Below, in pieces: positions 9,081-16,759 of a stretch of 64,000 bases of DNA. Location: NCBI GenBank assembly GCA_023511295.1, contig JAIMBT010000003.1, positions 124,001-188,000 on the forward strand. The letters are read 5' to 3'. Numbering within the stretch: position 1 is the stretch's first letter; the number at the start of each line of letters is the position of its first letter. A program made the translations under genes and the position numbers. The notes beneath the pieces are model-generated. The model saw only the letters and a list, made by a program, of their open reading frames with translations. It was not told the origin of the DNA and ran no database searches. This DNA comes from Alicyclobacillus sp. (GTDB lineage Bacteria > Bacillota > Bacilli > Alicyclobacillales > Alicyclobacillaceae).

Positions 9081-9839
9081 TCAGCGCGGTCCGCCGGCGA
9101 TGTAGATGACCTGACCGGAAACGTAACTGGCGTCATCGCTGGCGAGAAACGCAATCACACTGGCCACTTCCTCGGGCTTTCCAATGCGCCGAAGCGGAAT
9201 CTGCGCAGACGCGGCCTCCTGGAACTGCACCGGATTGAGCCCCATCCGCTCAGCCGTCGCGCGCGTCATGTCGGTGTCGATGAACCCCGGCGCGACCGCG
9301 TTCACGCAGATCCCGAACGGTCCGAGTTCAATTGCGAGGGTCCGGGTGAAACCCTGGAGGCCCATCTTGGCCGCCGAGTAGTTCGCTTGCCCGCGGTTCC
9401 CGAGGGCCGACGTGCTGCTCAGGTTGACAATCTTTCCGTATCTCTGCTCCACCATGTACTTCTGAGCCGCCTTGCTCATGAGAAAGCTGCCTTTCAAGTG
9501 GACGTTCATGACTGCGTCCCAGTCCGCCTCTGTCATCTTGAACAACAGGTTATCGCGGATGATGCCCGCGTTGTTGACGAGGATGTCAATCCTCCCAAAC
9601 GTCTCCGCCACCTGCTGGACCGCCTGCTCCACCTGAACCGCGACGCCCACGTCGCAAGCGAGGCCGACCGCCTGCCCACCCGCTGCGCGGATGGACGAGA
9701 CCGTCTGCTCCGTATCCGCTTCCCGCAAGTCGATGACAGCGACCGCCGCTCCATCTGCCGCCAGCCGCTGGGCTGTGGCAGCGCCGATACCCCGTCCAGA
9801 ACCGGTGACGATGGCGACGCGTCCTTGTAAATTCGGCAT
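9081..9839 (-). CDS. SDR-family 3-hydroxyacyl (FabG-like) dehydrogenase
   Basis: NAD(P)-dependent oxidoreductase of the classical short-chain family, about 252 residues. The nucleotide motif is TGSGRGIG, then NNAG, catalytic Tyr-Lys in YSAAK, and PGFIDTDM after it. Start ATG 9839 has GGAGG eight bases upstream; an alternative ATG lies at 9854. It is the last gene of a minus-strand catabolic operon with an ACAD10/11-type dehydrogenase, two MaoC-fold proteins and an APH-type kinase. A 3-hydroxyacyl-CoA dehydrogenase is therefore more likely than a fatty-acid-synthesis FabG; that role is inference. Confidence 0.85.
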   Translation of the reverse strand: MPNLQGRVAIVTGSGRGIGAATAQRLAADGAAVAVIDLREADTEQTVSSIRAAGGQAVGLACDVGVAVQVEQAVQQVAETFGRIDILVNNAGIIRDNLLFKMTEADWDAVMNVHLKGSFLMSKAAQKYMVEQRYGKIVNLSSTSALGNRGQANYSAAKMGLQGFTRTLAIELGPFGICVNAVAPGFIDTDMTRATAERMGLNPVQFQEAASAQIPLRRIGKPEEVASVIAFLASDDASYVSGQVIYIAGGPR

Positions 9840-9869
9840 GGAAACGCCCTCCATTCTTTCCTCTCTCCG

Positions 9870-10943
9870 TTACACCCGTCCGCTGACCAAGGCGTGTGCG
9901 TGAACCATCAGAGCCCGGGCCAGCGGTCCGAGCGCTGCGAACCGCGCATCCTTGGTTTGCCCGCGACGCCAACGAACGTAGATCTGCTGGCAGATGACGG
10001 CAACTTTGAAGTAGGCAAACTGCAGGTAGTAGTCGAAGTTTGACACGTCGATTCCGCGTGCCAGCGCATACCGCTCGAGCAGGTCTGCGCGGGTGGCCCG
10101 GCCGGGGAGGCCGCCGAGATCGCCCAACCACTGCCGCAGCTCCGGGGGGTCTTCCGGGTCTGCCCAGTAGCACAAAGTGGTGGCGAGATCTGTCAGCGGG
10201 TCGCCCACGGTTGCCATCTCCCAGTCCACCACAGCGCTTACACAACCGGGTTGCGCTGGGTCGAACAACAGGTTGTTCAGCTTGAGGTCGTTGTGGACGA
10301 TGACCGCGGGCGGCGACGGCGGCACGTCCCGGACGAGCCGTGCAGCCAGGGCGTTCGCCTCCGGGATCTCTTCGGTCTTTGCGCGTTCGTACCGGTCGAC
10401 CCACCCTTCCACCTGGCGCTGCAAGTAGCCCTCCGGGTGGGTGAAGGCCGCCAATCCGGTGTCGCGGTAATCCATCTGATGGAGTTGCACCAAGGTCTCG
10501 ACCGGTGCCACGGACACCGCGCGAACCGCGTCCGGCGTCGAAGGGTAGACGGGCGGCCAATCGCGGTCCACCACCAGGCCCGAGCGCCGCTCCATCAGTT
10601 GGAATGGCGCGCCGATGACGGACGGGTCCCTGCAGAACCAGAGGGGGCGCGGCGCCAGCGCAAACACGTCCGATACGGCCTGCAACACCCGGAACTCGCG
10701 TTCCATGTCGTGAGCCTTGGCGGCGACCGGTCCGAGGGGAGGCCGGCGCAACACGTAGGTCTGTGCGCCCGTGTGAATCAGATACGTGAGGTTGGAGTGA
10801 CCGGACAGGAACTGCTCCACCTCGATGGGACCGTCGAGCAGGTGCGGTGCCTCCTGCTTCAGGTAGGTCGTCAGCCGGCCGATATCGAACGCCTCGCCAG
10901 GCCGGACCGGGCCCCACGCAGGAGGCGGCGTGGTACCCGTCAT
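9870..10943 (-). CDS. APH-family kinase, ACAD10/11-type (putative 4-hydroxyacyl-CoA kinase)
   Basis: Aminoglycoside-phosphotransferase-fold kinase, 357 residues. The catalytic loop is HNDLKLNNLL and the metal-binding motif DWEMATVGDP. The N-terminal lobe (FLSGHSNLTYLI, YVLRRPPLG, SVIGAPFQLME) matches the APH domain that precedes the dehydrogenase in vertebrate ACAD10/ACAD11. In those proteins and in the Pseudomonas levulinate system (LvaA), this domain phosphorylates the 4-hydroxyl of acyl-CoAs. Here it is a separate gene next to an ACAD11-like gene. It overlaps the upstream MaoC gene by four bases (ATGA). The substrate is inference; antibiotic resistance is unlikely. Confidence 0.85.
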   Translation of the reverse strand: MTGTTPPPAWGPVRPGEAFDIGRLTTYLKQEAPHLLDGPIEVEQFLSGHSNLTYLIHTGAQTYVLRRPPLGPVAAKAHDMEREFRVLQAVSDVFALAPRPLWFCRDPSVIGAPFQLMERRSGLVVDRDWPPVYPSTPDAVRAVSVAPVETLVQLHQMDYRDTGLAAFTHPEGYLQRQVEGWVDRYERAKTEEIPEANALAARLVRDVPPSPPAVIVHNDLKLNNLLFDPAQPGCVSAVVDWEMATVGDPLTDLATTLCYWADPEDPPELRQWLGDLGGLPGRATRADLLERYALARGIDVSNFDYYLQFAYFKVAVICQQIYVRWRRGQTKDARFAALGPLARALMVHAHALVSGRV

Positions 10944-11398
10944 CCGCGTTCCCCCCCTTGCCCAGTCGCTTCCGCCCTGCCGAGACCGGTCCGAAACGTC
11001 GCGTCGCCGCGCACCGCCACCGTGCCGTCCTGCGTCACCGCCTCGACCGAGGCGGTGACCACCTGCCCCGCATCGACATCCGAAACCTCGGTCACGGTGC
11101 CGCGGCAGGTGATGACATCGCCGGGCCGGACCATCCCGCGGAAGCGGACGCCAAACTCCAGCAACTGACCCCTTTCCCCGATGGCGTCGGTCAACATCTG
11201 TCCCACAAACGCCATCGTCAACATGCCGTGTGCAATCACGCCACCCAAGCCGGCGGCCTTCGCGAACGCCTCGACGGTATGGATGGGGTTGAAGTCACCC
11301 GATGCACCCGAGTACTGTACCAACTGAATCTGCGTGACCGGCGGTTTCACCAACTCCGGGAGCGCCTCCCCGACACGCCAACGCTTCCCGTTCATCAC
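10940..11398 (-). CDS. MaoC-type (R)-enoyl-CoA hydratase, catalytic half
   Basis: Hot-dog-fold protein, 152 residues. It carries the (R)-hydratase motif YSGASGDFNPIH, containing the catalytic Asp and His, and GVIAHGML, so it should be the active partner for hydration of trans-2-enoyl-CoA. Overlaps are GTGA with the upstream FAS1-type gene and ATGA with the kinase gene. GTG 11398 or ATG 11395 may be the start; both follow GGAGGG. Pairing with the adjacent MaoC-N protein is inferred from gene fusion and heteromer patterns in the family. Confidence 0.88.
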   Translation of the reverse strand: MMNGKRWRVGEALPELVKPPVTQIQLVQYSGASGDFNPIHTVEAFAKAAGLGGVIAHGMLTMAFVGQMLTDAIGERGQLLEFGVRFRGMVRPGDVITCRGTVTEVSDVDAGQVVTASVEAVTQDGTVAVRGDATFRTGLGRAEATGQGGERG

Positions 11399-11859
11399 GC
11401 CATCCCTCCGCCGACGTCCGCAGTTGGCCGGTGGATGATGGAGGAACGCAGCTCGACCACCACATCACCGTCCGCCTCGGCCGCAACCTGGTGAAAGACG
11501 AGGAAGATCATCTGGCCGATGGAGCCGGACTTCTCGAATACGTCGACGAGCGTCCGTCGGCAGTAGAGCACGTCACCCGCCACCACCGGGCGGTGGTAGA
11601 AGATCCGCTCCTCGCCGTGAATCAACCCGTCTGTCGGCAAGGTCCAGCCGGGGATGGCCCCGAAGTCGAACGTCCGCGGGAACGTCGGCGGTGCCACCAG
11701 ACTGCGGTAGCCGAGTTGCCTCGCGAAGTTCTCATCCCGATAGAGCGGGTTGTCGTCGCCGATGGCCGCTGCAAACCGGCGGATGGCACCTTTTTCAACC
11801 TCGTTCGCGACAGGTCTCGACGACTGCCCAACAAAGCCCTTCAACGCTCTGAGTTCCAC
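11395..11859 (-). CDS. MaoC-N/FAS1-like dehydratase-domain protein, probably non-catalytic half
   Basis: Hot-dog-fold protein, 154 residues, of the N-terminal dehydratase type (FAAAIGDDNPLYRD, APPTFPRT, GEERIFYHRPV). At the position where the active partner has NPIH this one has NPLY, so the catalytic His is replaced. It probably forms a heteromer with the product of the next gene. The GTG start at 11859 lies four bases after the dehydrogenase stop. The role as a structural half is inference from the residue change and adjacency. Confidence 0.82.
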   Translation of the reverse strand: MELRALKGFVGQSSRPVANEVEKGAIRRFAAAIGDDNPLYRDENFARQLGYRSLVAPPTFPRTFDFGAIPGWTLPTDGLIHGEERIFYHRPVVAGDVLYCRRTLVDVFEKSGSIGQMIFLVFHQVAAEADGDVVVELRSSIIHRPTADVGGGMA

Positions 11860-11863
11860 GGTG

Positions 11864-13138
11864 TCACCCCATTTCGATGCCGGCCTCCCTGGCAGAACGG
11901 AGGCCTTGTAGCGGGCCGTTCAACCGCTCGGCTCGCTTCAGTTCGGCGCGCGCGATGCTCTCCAGGTGAACCTCGTCCGGACCATCCGCCAGCCGCAGCG
12001 TGCGGATGTTCGCCCACGCCGCCGCGAGCGGGAAATCGCCGCTCACGCCGGCCGCACCGAAGGCCTGAATGGCGCGGTCCAGCACCTGCAGAGCCACGTT
12101 CGGAGCGACCACCTTGATCATGGCGATGTACGACCGAGCCGCTCGGTTTCCGAGCGCGTCCATGCGGCTCGCGGCTTCCAGCGTGAGCAGTCGAGCCTGC
12201 TCTATCTCCATCCGCGACTTCGCAATCCACTGGCGAATCACACCTTGGTCCGCAAGCGGACGCCCGAAGGCGACCCGTTCCTGAACCCGTTCCACCATCA
12301 GCGCGAGCGCACGTTCTGCGGCGCCGATGCAGCGCATGCAGTGGTGGATGCGCCCGGGGCCGAGGCGCGCCTGCGCGATGGCGAAGCCCTGGCCCTCCGC
12401 CCCGATGAGGTTGCTGACCGGGACGCGAACATCCGTGAAGCTGATCTCTGCGTGGCCGTGCGGCGCGTGGTCATACCCGAAGACGGTGAGCGTCCGCTCC
12501 ACGCGGACACCGGGTGTATCGAGCGGAACCAAGATCATGGACTGCTGCTCGTGCCGGGGGGCATCTGGGTTCGTCTGGCCCATGAGGATGGCAATCCGGC
12601 AGCGCGGGTCACCGCCTCCGGTCGACCACCACTTGCGGGCGTTAATGACGTACTCGTCTCCCTCGCGCCGGATGCTGGCCCGGATATTGGTTGCGTCCGA
12701 AGACGCGACGTCCGGCTCCGTCATGCAGAAGCAGGAGCGGATGCGACCGTCGAGTAACGGGTCGAGCCACGTGGCCTGCTGCGCTTCCGAGCCGAACGCC
12801 GCGAGCAGCTCCATGTTGCCCGTGTCCGGCGCGTTGCAGTTGAAAACCTCCGGCGCGATGGGGGACCAGCCCATGACCTCGCAGATGGGCGCGTATTCCC
12901 GGTTGCTCAAGCCTGCACCGCGGACTTCGTCGGGGAGAAACAGGTTCCACAGCCCCTCGCTCCGCGCTGCCGCTTTCATCTCCTCCAGAATCGGCGGAAT
13001 CGTCCAGCGCGACGGGGCCTCCCGAAGCTGCTGTTCAAAAACGGGTTCGTTCGGCAGCACGACCTCCTTCACGAAGCGCGTGACGGCGTCGAGCAGGTCC
13101 TTTGCCCGCTGTTCGCGGGAACCGTTCACGCAGATCAC
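11864..13138 (-). CDS. Acyl-CoA dehydrogenase, ACAD10/ACAD11 type
   Basis: FAD-dependent acyl-CoA dehydrogenase-fold enzyme, about 424 residues. The C-terminal half is very close to ACAD11: [10 protein letters not shown], then [26 protein letters not shown] and [11 protein letters not shown]. The substrate-side motif [13 protein letters not shown] is also present. In the ACAD10/11 and LvaC work this type acts on 4-phosphoryloxyacyl-CoA, giving an enoyl-CoA rather than simple beta-oxidation. Start is uncertain: GTG 13138 or GTG 13129, both after GAAAGG. The in-frame sequence further upstream lacks homology and runs into the SDR gene. Confidence 0.88.
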   Translation of the reverse strand: MICVNGSREQRAKDLLDAVTRFVKEVVLPNEPVFEQQLREAPSRWTIPPILEEMKAAARSEGLWNLFLPDEVRGAGLSNREYAPICEVMGWSPIAPEVFNCNAPDTGNMELLAAFGSEAQQATWLDPLLDGRIRSCFCMTEPDVASSDATNIRASIRREGDEYVINARKWWSTGGGDPRCRIAILMGQTNPDAPRHEQQSMILVPLDTPGVRVERTLTVFGYDHAPHGHAEISFTDVRVPVSNLIGAEGQGFAIAQARLGPGRIHHCMRCIGAAERALALMVERVQERVAFGRPLADQGVIRQWIAKSRMEIEQARLLTLEAASRMDALGNRAARSYIAMIKVVAPNVALQVLDRAIQAFGAAGVSGDFPLAAAWANIRTLRLADGPDEVHLESIARAELKRAERLNGPLQGLRSAREAGIEMG

Positions 13139-13292
13139 CAGCCTTTCTCTATCCCTGATGTGTGACCGGCGGCGAGCGTCTTCCACGCCAACCGAAACCC
13201 GGCCGGCACCTTCCGGCCGTTCGGTCGATACCGGCGCCATCCAGTGAGCGCCCGCTTCCGTCTCAGTCGGCCGCTTCTGTCGTCGGCACCTC

Positions 13293-14066
13293 TCAGCTGA
13301 CGCTGCTGCCGCCGTCGACCGCGAGCACCTGCCCGGTGGTGTAGTCGGAGGCCGCAGAGGCGAAGTACAGCGCCGCACCCTGCAGGTCGCGTTCGCCGCC
13401 GAGTCGGCCCAGGGGCACGCCGTTGGTGATGCGGTCGCCCGCCATTTTGAGCACGTCTTTCGTCAGTTTGGTGGGGAAGAATCCCGGTGCGATGGCGTTG
13501 ACGCAGATGTGGTAGCGGGCCCACTTGACGGCCAGGTCGCGCGTCATCGCGATGATACCGCCTTTGCTCGCGCTGTAACCCACAGCATCGAGTACCTCCG
13601 GCAACGATCCTTGGAGGCCCGCCACCGACGCGATGTTGACAATCTTCCCGCCACCTTGCGCACGCATGGGCCGTGCGGCCGCTTGGGCCATGAGGAAAGA
13701 CCCCGTGAGGTTGGTGTCGATGACCTTCCGCCACGCTTCAAGGGGCATGTCCAGCGCAGGTGCACCCCACGACGTGCCGCTGTTGTTCACCAAGATATCG
13801 AGGTGCCCGTACTGCTCGACCACCGCACGCACCGTCTCACCCACCGCCGTCGCGTCGGTCACATCGAGGGCCAGCGCGTGCGCGCGGCCTCCCGCCGCTT
13901 CAATCGCCTGCTGGACCTGCTCGCAGGCGTCCACCTTGCGCGATGCGAGAACGACCGTCGCGCCTGCCTCTGCGTACGCCTCGGCAATCTGTTGGCCCAG
14001 GCCGCGGCCACCACCGGTGATGAGCGCCACCTTGCCGTCGAGTCGAAACAGGTCCCACACCGACAT
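13293..14066 (-). CDS. SDR-family oxidoreductase
   Basis: Classical short-chain dehydrogenase, 257 residues. Motifs are TGGGRGLG (residues about 17-24), NNSG, Tyr-Lys in YSASK, and PGFFPTKL. It most resembles gluconate 5-dehydrogenase-like SDRs, a broad group in which the substrate cannot be read from sequence. ATG 14066 follows AAGGAGGG. It is the first gene of the catabolic operon, with 154 bases before the ACAD gene. A role in oxidising a hydroxyl or reducing a keto group of the operon's substrate is inference. Confidence 0.87.
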   Translation of the reverse strand: MSVWDLFRLDGKVALITGGGRGLGQQIAEAYAEAGATVVLASRKVDACEQVQQAIEAAGGRAHALALDVTDATAVGETVRAVVEQYGHLDILVNNSGTSWGAPALDMPLEAWRKVIDTNLTGSFLMAQAAARPMRAQGGGKIVNIASVAGLQGSLPEVLDAVGYSASKGGIIAMTRDLAVKWARYHICVNAIAPGFFPTKLTKDVLKMAGDRITNGVPLGRLGGERDLQGAALYFASAASDYTTGQVLAVDGGSSVS

Positions 14067-14129
14067 CTTCCATCCCTCCTTGTGCGAACGCTCAGATTTC
14101 AGGGCGGTAAATCGCTTTCATTATATACC

Positions 14130-14158
14130 GTTCTTCCTCGCAACTGGAGGAGAAACAC
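14130..14158 (-). promoter_or_regulatory. Putative promoter of the catabolic operon
   Basis: A perfect -10 TATAAT (14130-14135, minus strand) lies about 65 bases before the first SDR start. The -35 position (TCCAGT, 14153-14158, 17-base spacer) is poor, which suggests activator dependence or a different start. Confidence 0.4.
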
Positions 14159-14177
14159 GAGACAAAGACACGGGAAG

Positions 14178-14207
14178 GCGGCCGCTGCCTCGTGGGGCAG
14201 CGGCCGC
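14178..14207 (-). terminator. Hairpin downstream of the first YheC/YheD gene
   Basis: A perfect 12-bp stem (GCGGCCGCTGCC and its complement) with a 6-base loop, 48 bases after the stop at 14256. The following minus-strand bases are T-rich but have no run. Confidence 0.6.
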
Positions 14208-14255
14208 AACGGCGCGGAGAGTGGGCGGAACGCCGGTAGCAAGGTCCCCAGGTTG

Positions 14256-15371
14256 TCACGTTTGGCGGTGCCGTTTCGCGAGGTAAGCCGCGAAGCCGGC
14301 GCTGTGGACCGCCATCTGCTGGCGCATGTCATCCGATAGCAGCGAACGGGCGGGTTTCGGGTTCACCTCGATGATCCAGGTACGCCCGTTCTCATCCACA
14401 CCCGCATCGAAACCGAGGAGACCGACGTTCGGCACGCGACGGCTCAGTGCCCGAGCCACCTGCAGCGCCGCGGCTGTCAAATCGTCCACCGGTACCTTGT
14501 GTCCGTGCCGAGCCGCCATGGCTTGCAGCTGCGACAGACTCATCCGCTCGCCGCCTGCGACGATGTTCGTGACCACGCCGTCCGCGGCGGCCACCTTCGG
14601 TATGATGCCGACGAGCTGCCAGGCGCCGTCCGCCCCTCGCTGAACGACCACGCGGAAGTCGACCTTGCGCCCGTCAACAGTCATCAACCGAATCCCGCGC
14701 TGGACGATGTGGGGCACCCGGCGCCGCCCGTCGAGGAACCGCTCCAACTGCTCCTCCGTGAGCACCATGCGCCGCCGGCCACCGCCTCCCTTCTGGCGGT
14801 CCACGCTCACACGGTACTGGTCGTGGTGGAGCCGCTCAATGCGGAGGACCCCCATCCCGCCATACCCCCCAATCGGCTTGACGTACACGAGGGCCCATTT
14901 GTCGACGAGCTTGCGCGCCTGCGCGCCGCTGTGAAGGTACGCTGTGGCCGGCGCCAGCCGAGCGAGATCCGAACGCTGCATCCATCGCACCATCTGCCAC
15001 TTGTTGGGGAGCGGCGGGTTGAACAAAGGAATTCCGAGTTTGCGGGCGTGTCGCCGCAGCGAGCGGCTGTACCCGGAGACGGCCAAATGGACGAACACGT
15101 TTTCGTAGATGGCATCCGGCAACCCCGTCGTCCGACGTACCCATTCACCGAACGGTCGGGTCGCCCGAGCCGGACACCACCCGCGCACCACGCGGCGGTG
15201 CCAGTCGACGTCGACCGGATCGAACAGGACGAACTCGCAGTCCATCTCGGCCGCTGCCTGGGCCATCCGGCAGTAGTGCAGGGACGGCCGCACCACACCG
15301 TCGCTTCGCCCACTGCGGCGCCGTGGCCGAACGGTGCTCGCCACGCCAAGCAATCTCTTCGGCAAGGTCAA
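14256..15371 (-). CDS. YheC/YheD-family endospore-coat-associated ATP-grasp protein
   Basis: ATP-grasp protein, 371 residues. Conserved blocks are NKWQMVRWM, YVKPIGGYGGMGV (nucleotide loop), VDFRVVVQRG and a metal-binding end IIEVNPKPARS. The family is known from Bacillus spore coats; its reaction is not established. The TTG start at 15371 follows GGGGTGA. On the minus strand an upstream CATATAAT (15402-15409) resembles a sporulation sigma-E/K -10 element, but no fitting -35 is seen. A shorter relative lies at 30082. Confidence 0.85.
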   Translation of the reverse strand: MTLPKRLLGVASTVRPRRRSGRSDGVVRPSLHYCRMAQAAAEMDCEFVLFDPVDVDWHRRVVRGWCPARATRPFGEWVRRTTGLPDAIYENVFVHLAVSGYSRSLRRHARKLGIPLFNPPLPNKWQMVRWMQRSDLARLAPATAYLHSGAQARKLVDKWALVYVKPIGGYGGMGVLRIERLHHDQYRVSVDRQKGGGGRRRMVLTEEQLERFLDGRRRVPHIVQRGIRLMTVDGRKVDFRVVVQRGADGAWQLVGIIPKVAAADGVVTNIVAGGERMSLSQLQAMAARHGHKVPVDDLTAAALQVARALSRRVPNVGLLGFDAGVDENGRTWIIEVNPKPARSLLSDDMRQQMAVHSAGFAAYLAKRHRQT

Positions 15372-15550
15372 TTGTCGTCACCCCATCGCAACGCCTGGCA
15401 CATTATATGACGCCTAAATCTTTGCGGGCGTGCGTAGCTTGAAATTGGGCACCGTGCCCGGGTCGGCGCGACAACGGATGCCCATCGGGATGCAGACGAT
15501 GCTGGCGCAGGATACGTCCGGGTTGCTTCGATGGGAGAGGAGTGAGGAGC

Positions 15551-15997
15551 GTGTTGCGAACCATCTGCAAGGGGAAGATTCACCGGGCAACGGTCACCCA
15601 AGCGGACCTCAACTACATGGGGAGCATCACGATTGACCAAGTGCTGATGCAGGCTGCCAACATTCTGCCGTATGAAATGGTGCAGATCACGAACCTGTCG
15701 AACGGCGTGATTTGGCACACCTACGCCCTGGCGGGCGCCGAGCAGAGCGGGACCATCTGCCTGAACGGCCCACCTGCCCGACTGTTTCAGCCAGGTGACC
15801 AGGTCATCATCTTGTCACTCGCGCTGATGACCGACGAGGAATGGCAGAACTGCACGGCCAACGTGGTGTTTGTGGACGAACGAAACGGCGTTCGCTCTGT
15901 GGTGTCGCACCGGTTGGCGGAGGAACCCGGTGGCACCGGGCCCCGTCCGCGCGGCACCGGGGCCGGCGCGGAGCTGCCGCCGACCGGATTGCACTAG
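15551..15997 (+). CDS. panD: Aspartate 1-decarboxylase PanD
   Basis: Pyruvoyl enzyme that makes beta-alanine for pantothenate and CoA. The self-cleavage site is YMGSITID, with Gly-Ser cut to form the pyruvoyl group. KGKIHRATVT at the N-terminus and NGPPARLFQPGDQVIIL are family hallmarks. GTG 15551 (after GGAGAGGAG) gives the usual N-terminus; GTG 15542 is possible. The protein is about 20 residues longer than usual because of a Gly/Pro-rich tail after VVSHRLAEE. It is alone; panB and panC are not in the window. Confidence 0.96.
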   Translation: MLRTICKGKIHRATVTQADLNYMGSITIDQVLMQAANILPYEMVQITNLSNGVIWHTYALAGAEQSGTICLNGPPARLFQPGDQVIILSLALMTDEEWQNCTANVVFVDERNGVRSVVSHRLAEEPGGTGPRPRGTGAGAELPPTGLH

Positions 15998-16005
15998 AAC
16001 ATCCA

Positions 16006-16027
16006 CCCTCCCTGCGGTGCGGGAGGG
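16006..16027. terminator. Hairpin between panD and queF
   Basis: A 7-bp stem (CCCTCCC/GGGAGGG) with an 8-base loop, between convergent genes. There is no T run, so termination is only likely. Confidence 0.4.
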
Positions 16028-16092
16028 CACGATGGAGCGGCCGAGCTGCCCAACGTTAAGGGTTGCACCGCGGGTCGGACGACGCCGCCAAA

Positions 16093-16452
16093 TCACTCGG
16101 GTCGCTTGTAGGCGACCGTCACTTTGGTGTGGATCCCGCCGCGGACGGTGAAATCAGCCGTGACCTGAGCGGACCTCGGTTGTGCCGCCTGCACGAAGTC
16201 GTTGAGGATGATGTTGGTCACGTCTTCGTGAAAGTGGCCTTCGTTTCGAAAGCTCCAGAGGTACAGCTTGAGCGACTTCAACTCGACCAGGTGATCTGCC
16301 GGCTGATAGACAATCGTGATGGTCGCGAAGTCGGGCTGACCGGTCATCGGACAAAGGGTGGTGAACTCGTCCGTGCGCATCTCCACGTCGTACACCTTGT
16401 CGGGATGCGGATTGGGGACCACCACGAGTTCCTTGGACGGTTTCGTAGACAC
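16093..16452 (-). CDS. queF: NADPH-dependent 7-cyano-7-deazaguanine reductase QueF
   Basis: Reduces preQ0 to preQ1 in queuosine synthesis. Motifs are EFTTLCPMTGQPDFATI (the catalytic Cys is in LCP), VELKSLKLYLWSFRN and FHED. At 119 residues it is a short unimodal form, shorter than the 165-residue Bacillus protein at both ends. GTG 16452 with GGAGGG eight bases upstream is the clear start; in-frame sequence before it has no homology. No queC, queD or queE is adjacent and no preQ1 riboswitch was recognised in its leader. Confidence 0.95.
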   Translation of the reverse strand: MSTKPSKELVVVPNPHPDKVYDVEMRTDEFTTLCPMTGQPDFATITIVYQPADHLVELKSLKLYLWSFRNEGHFHEDVTNIILNDFVQAAQPRSAQVTADFTVRGGIHTKVTVAYKRPE

Positions 16453-16759
16453 GGACAAATCCCTCCTGGTTCTCTGCGCACACGGGCGAACGGGAACACG
16501 CTCTGATGCGGACCGCGCCGCCCGTCTGTGAACACTGGCAACTATACTGAAACCCTCCGTGAGATGCAACGCACCATCCCACACTGGCCCTCCTGCCGGC
16601 CGTCCGCCGTCCGCGCCTTCGTAGCGTGCACCGATGGCCGGCGCGGGGGGAGGACACGTCAGGGGGTGCCGTGGCGCGACTCCCTCCGCGCGCAACGGTC
16701 GGCTCGATGCGGTACACTAGCCCGTGTACCCTGCGCAAACAGAAACGGAGGCCGCCACC
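16453..16759. other. Intergenic region between divergent queF and rsmF
   Basis: No gene seen. It holds the queF promoter at 16541-16569 and the rsmF ribosome site (GGAGG at about 16747-16751). No structured riboswitch pattern was recognised. Confidence 0.6.
16541..16569 (-). promoter_or_regulatory. Promoter of queF
   Basis: Minus strand: TTGCAT (16564-16569), 17-base spacer, TATAGT (16541-16546). The leader is about 80 bases. Confidence 0.5.

Noticed and set aside
9870-10943. Aminoglycoside resistance kinase
   Set aside because: The fold motifs are shared with APH enzymes, but the N-lobe and operon partners match the ACAD10/11-type acyl-CoA kinase group.
16453-16540. preQ1 riboswitch before queF
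   Set aside because: No match to the known preQ1-I, II or III sequence cores in the leader; only a promoter and ribosome site are visible.
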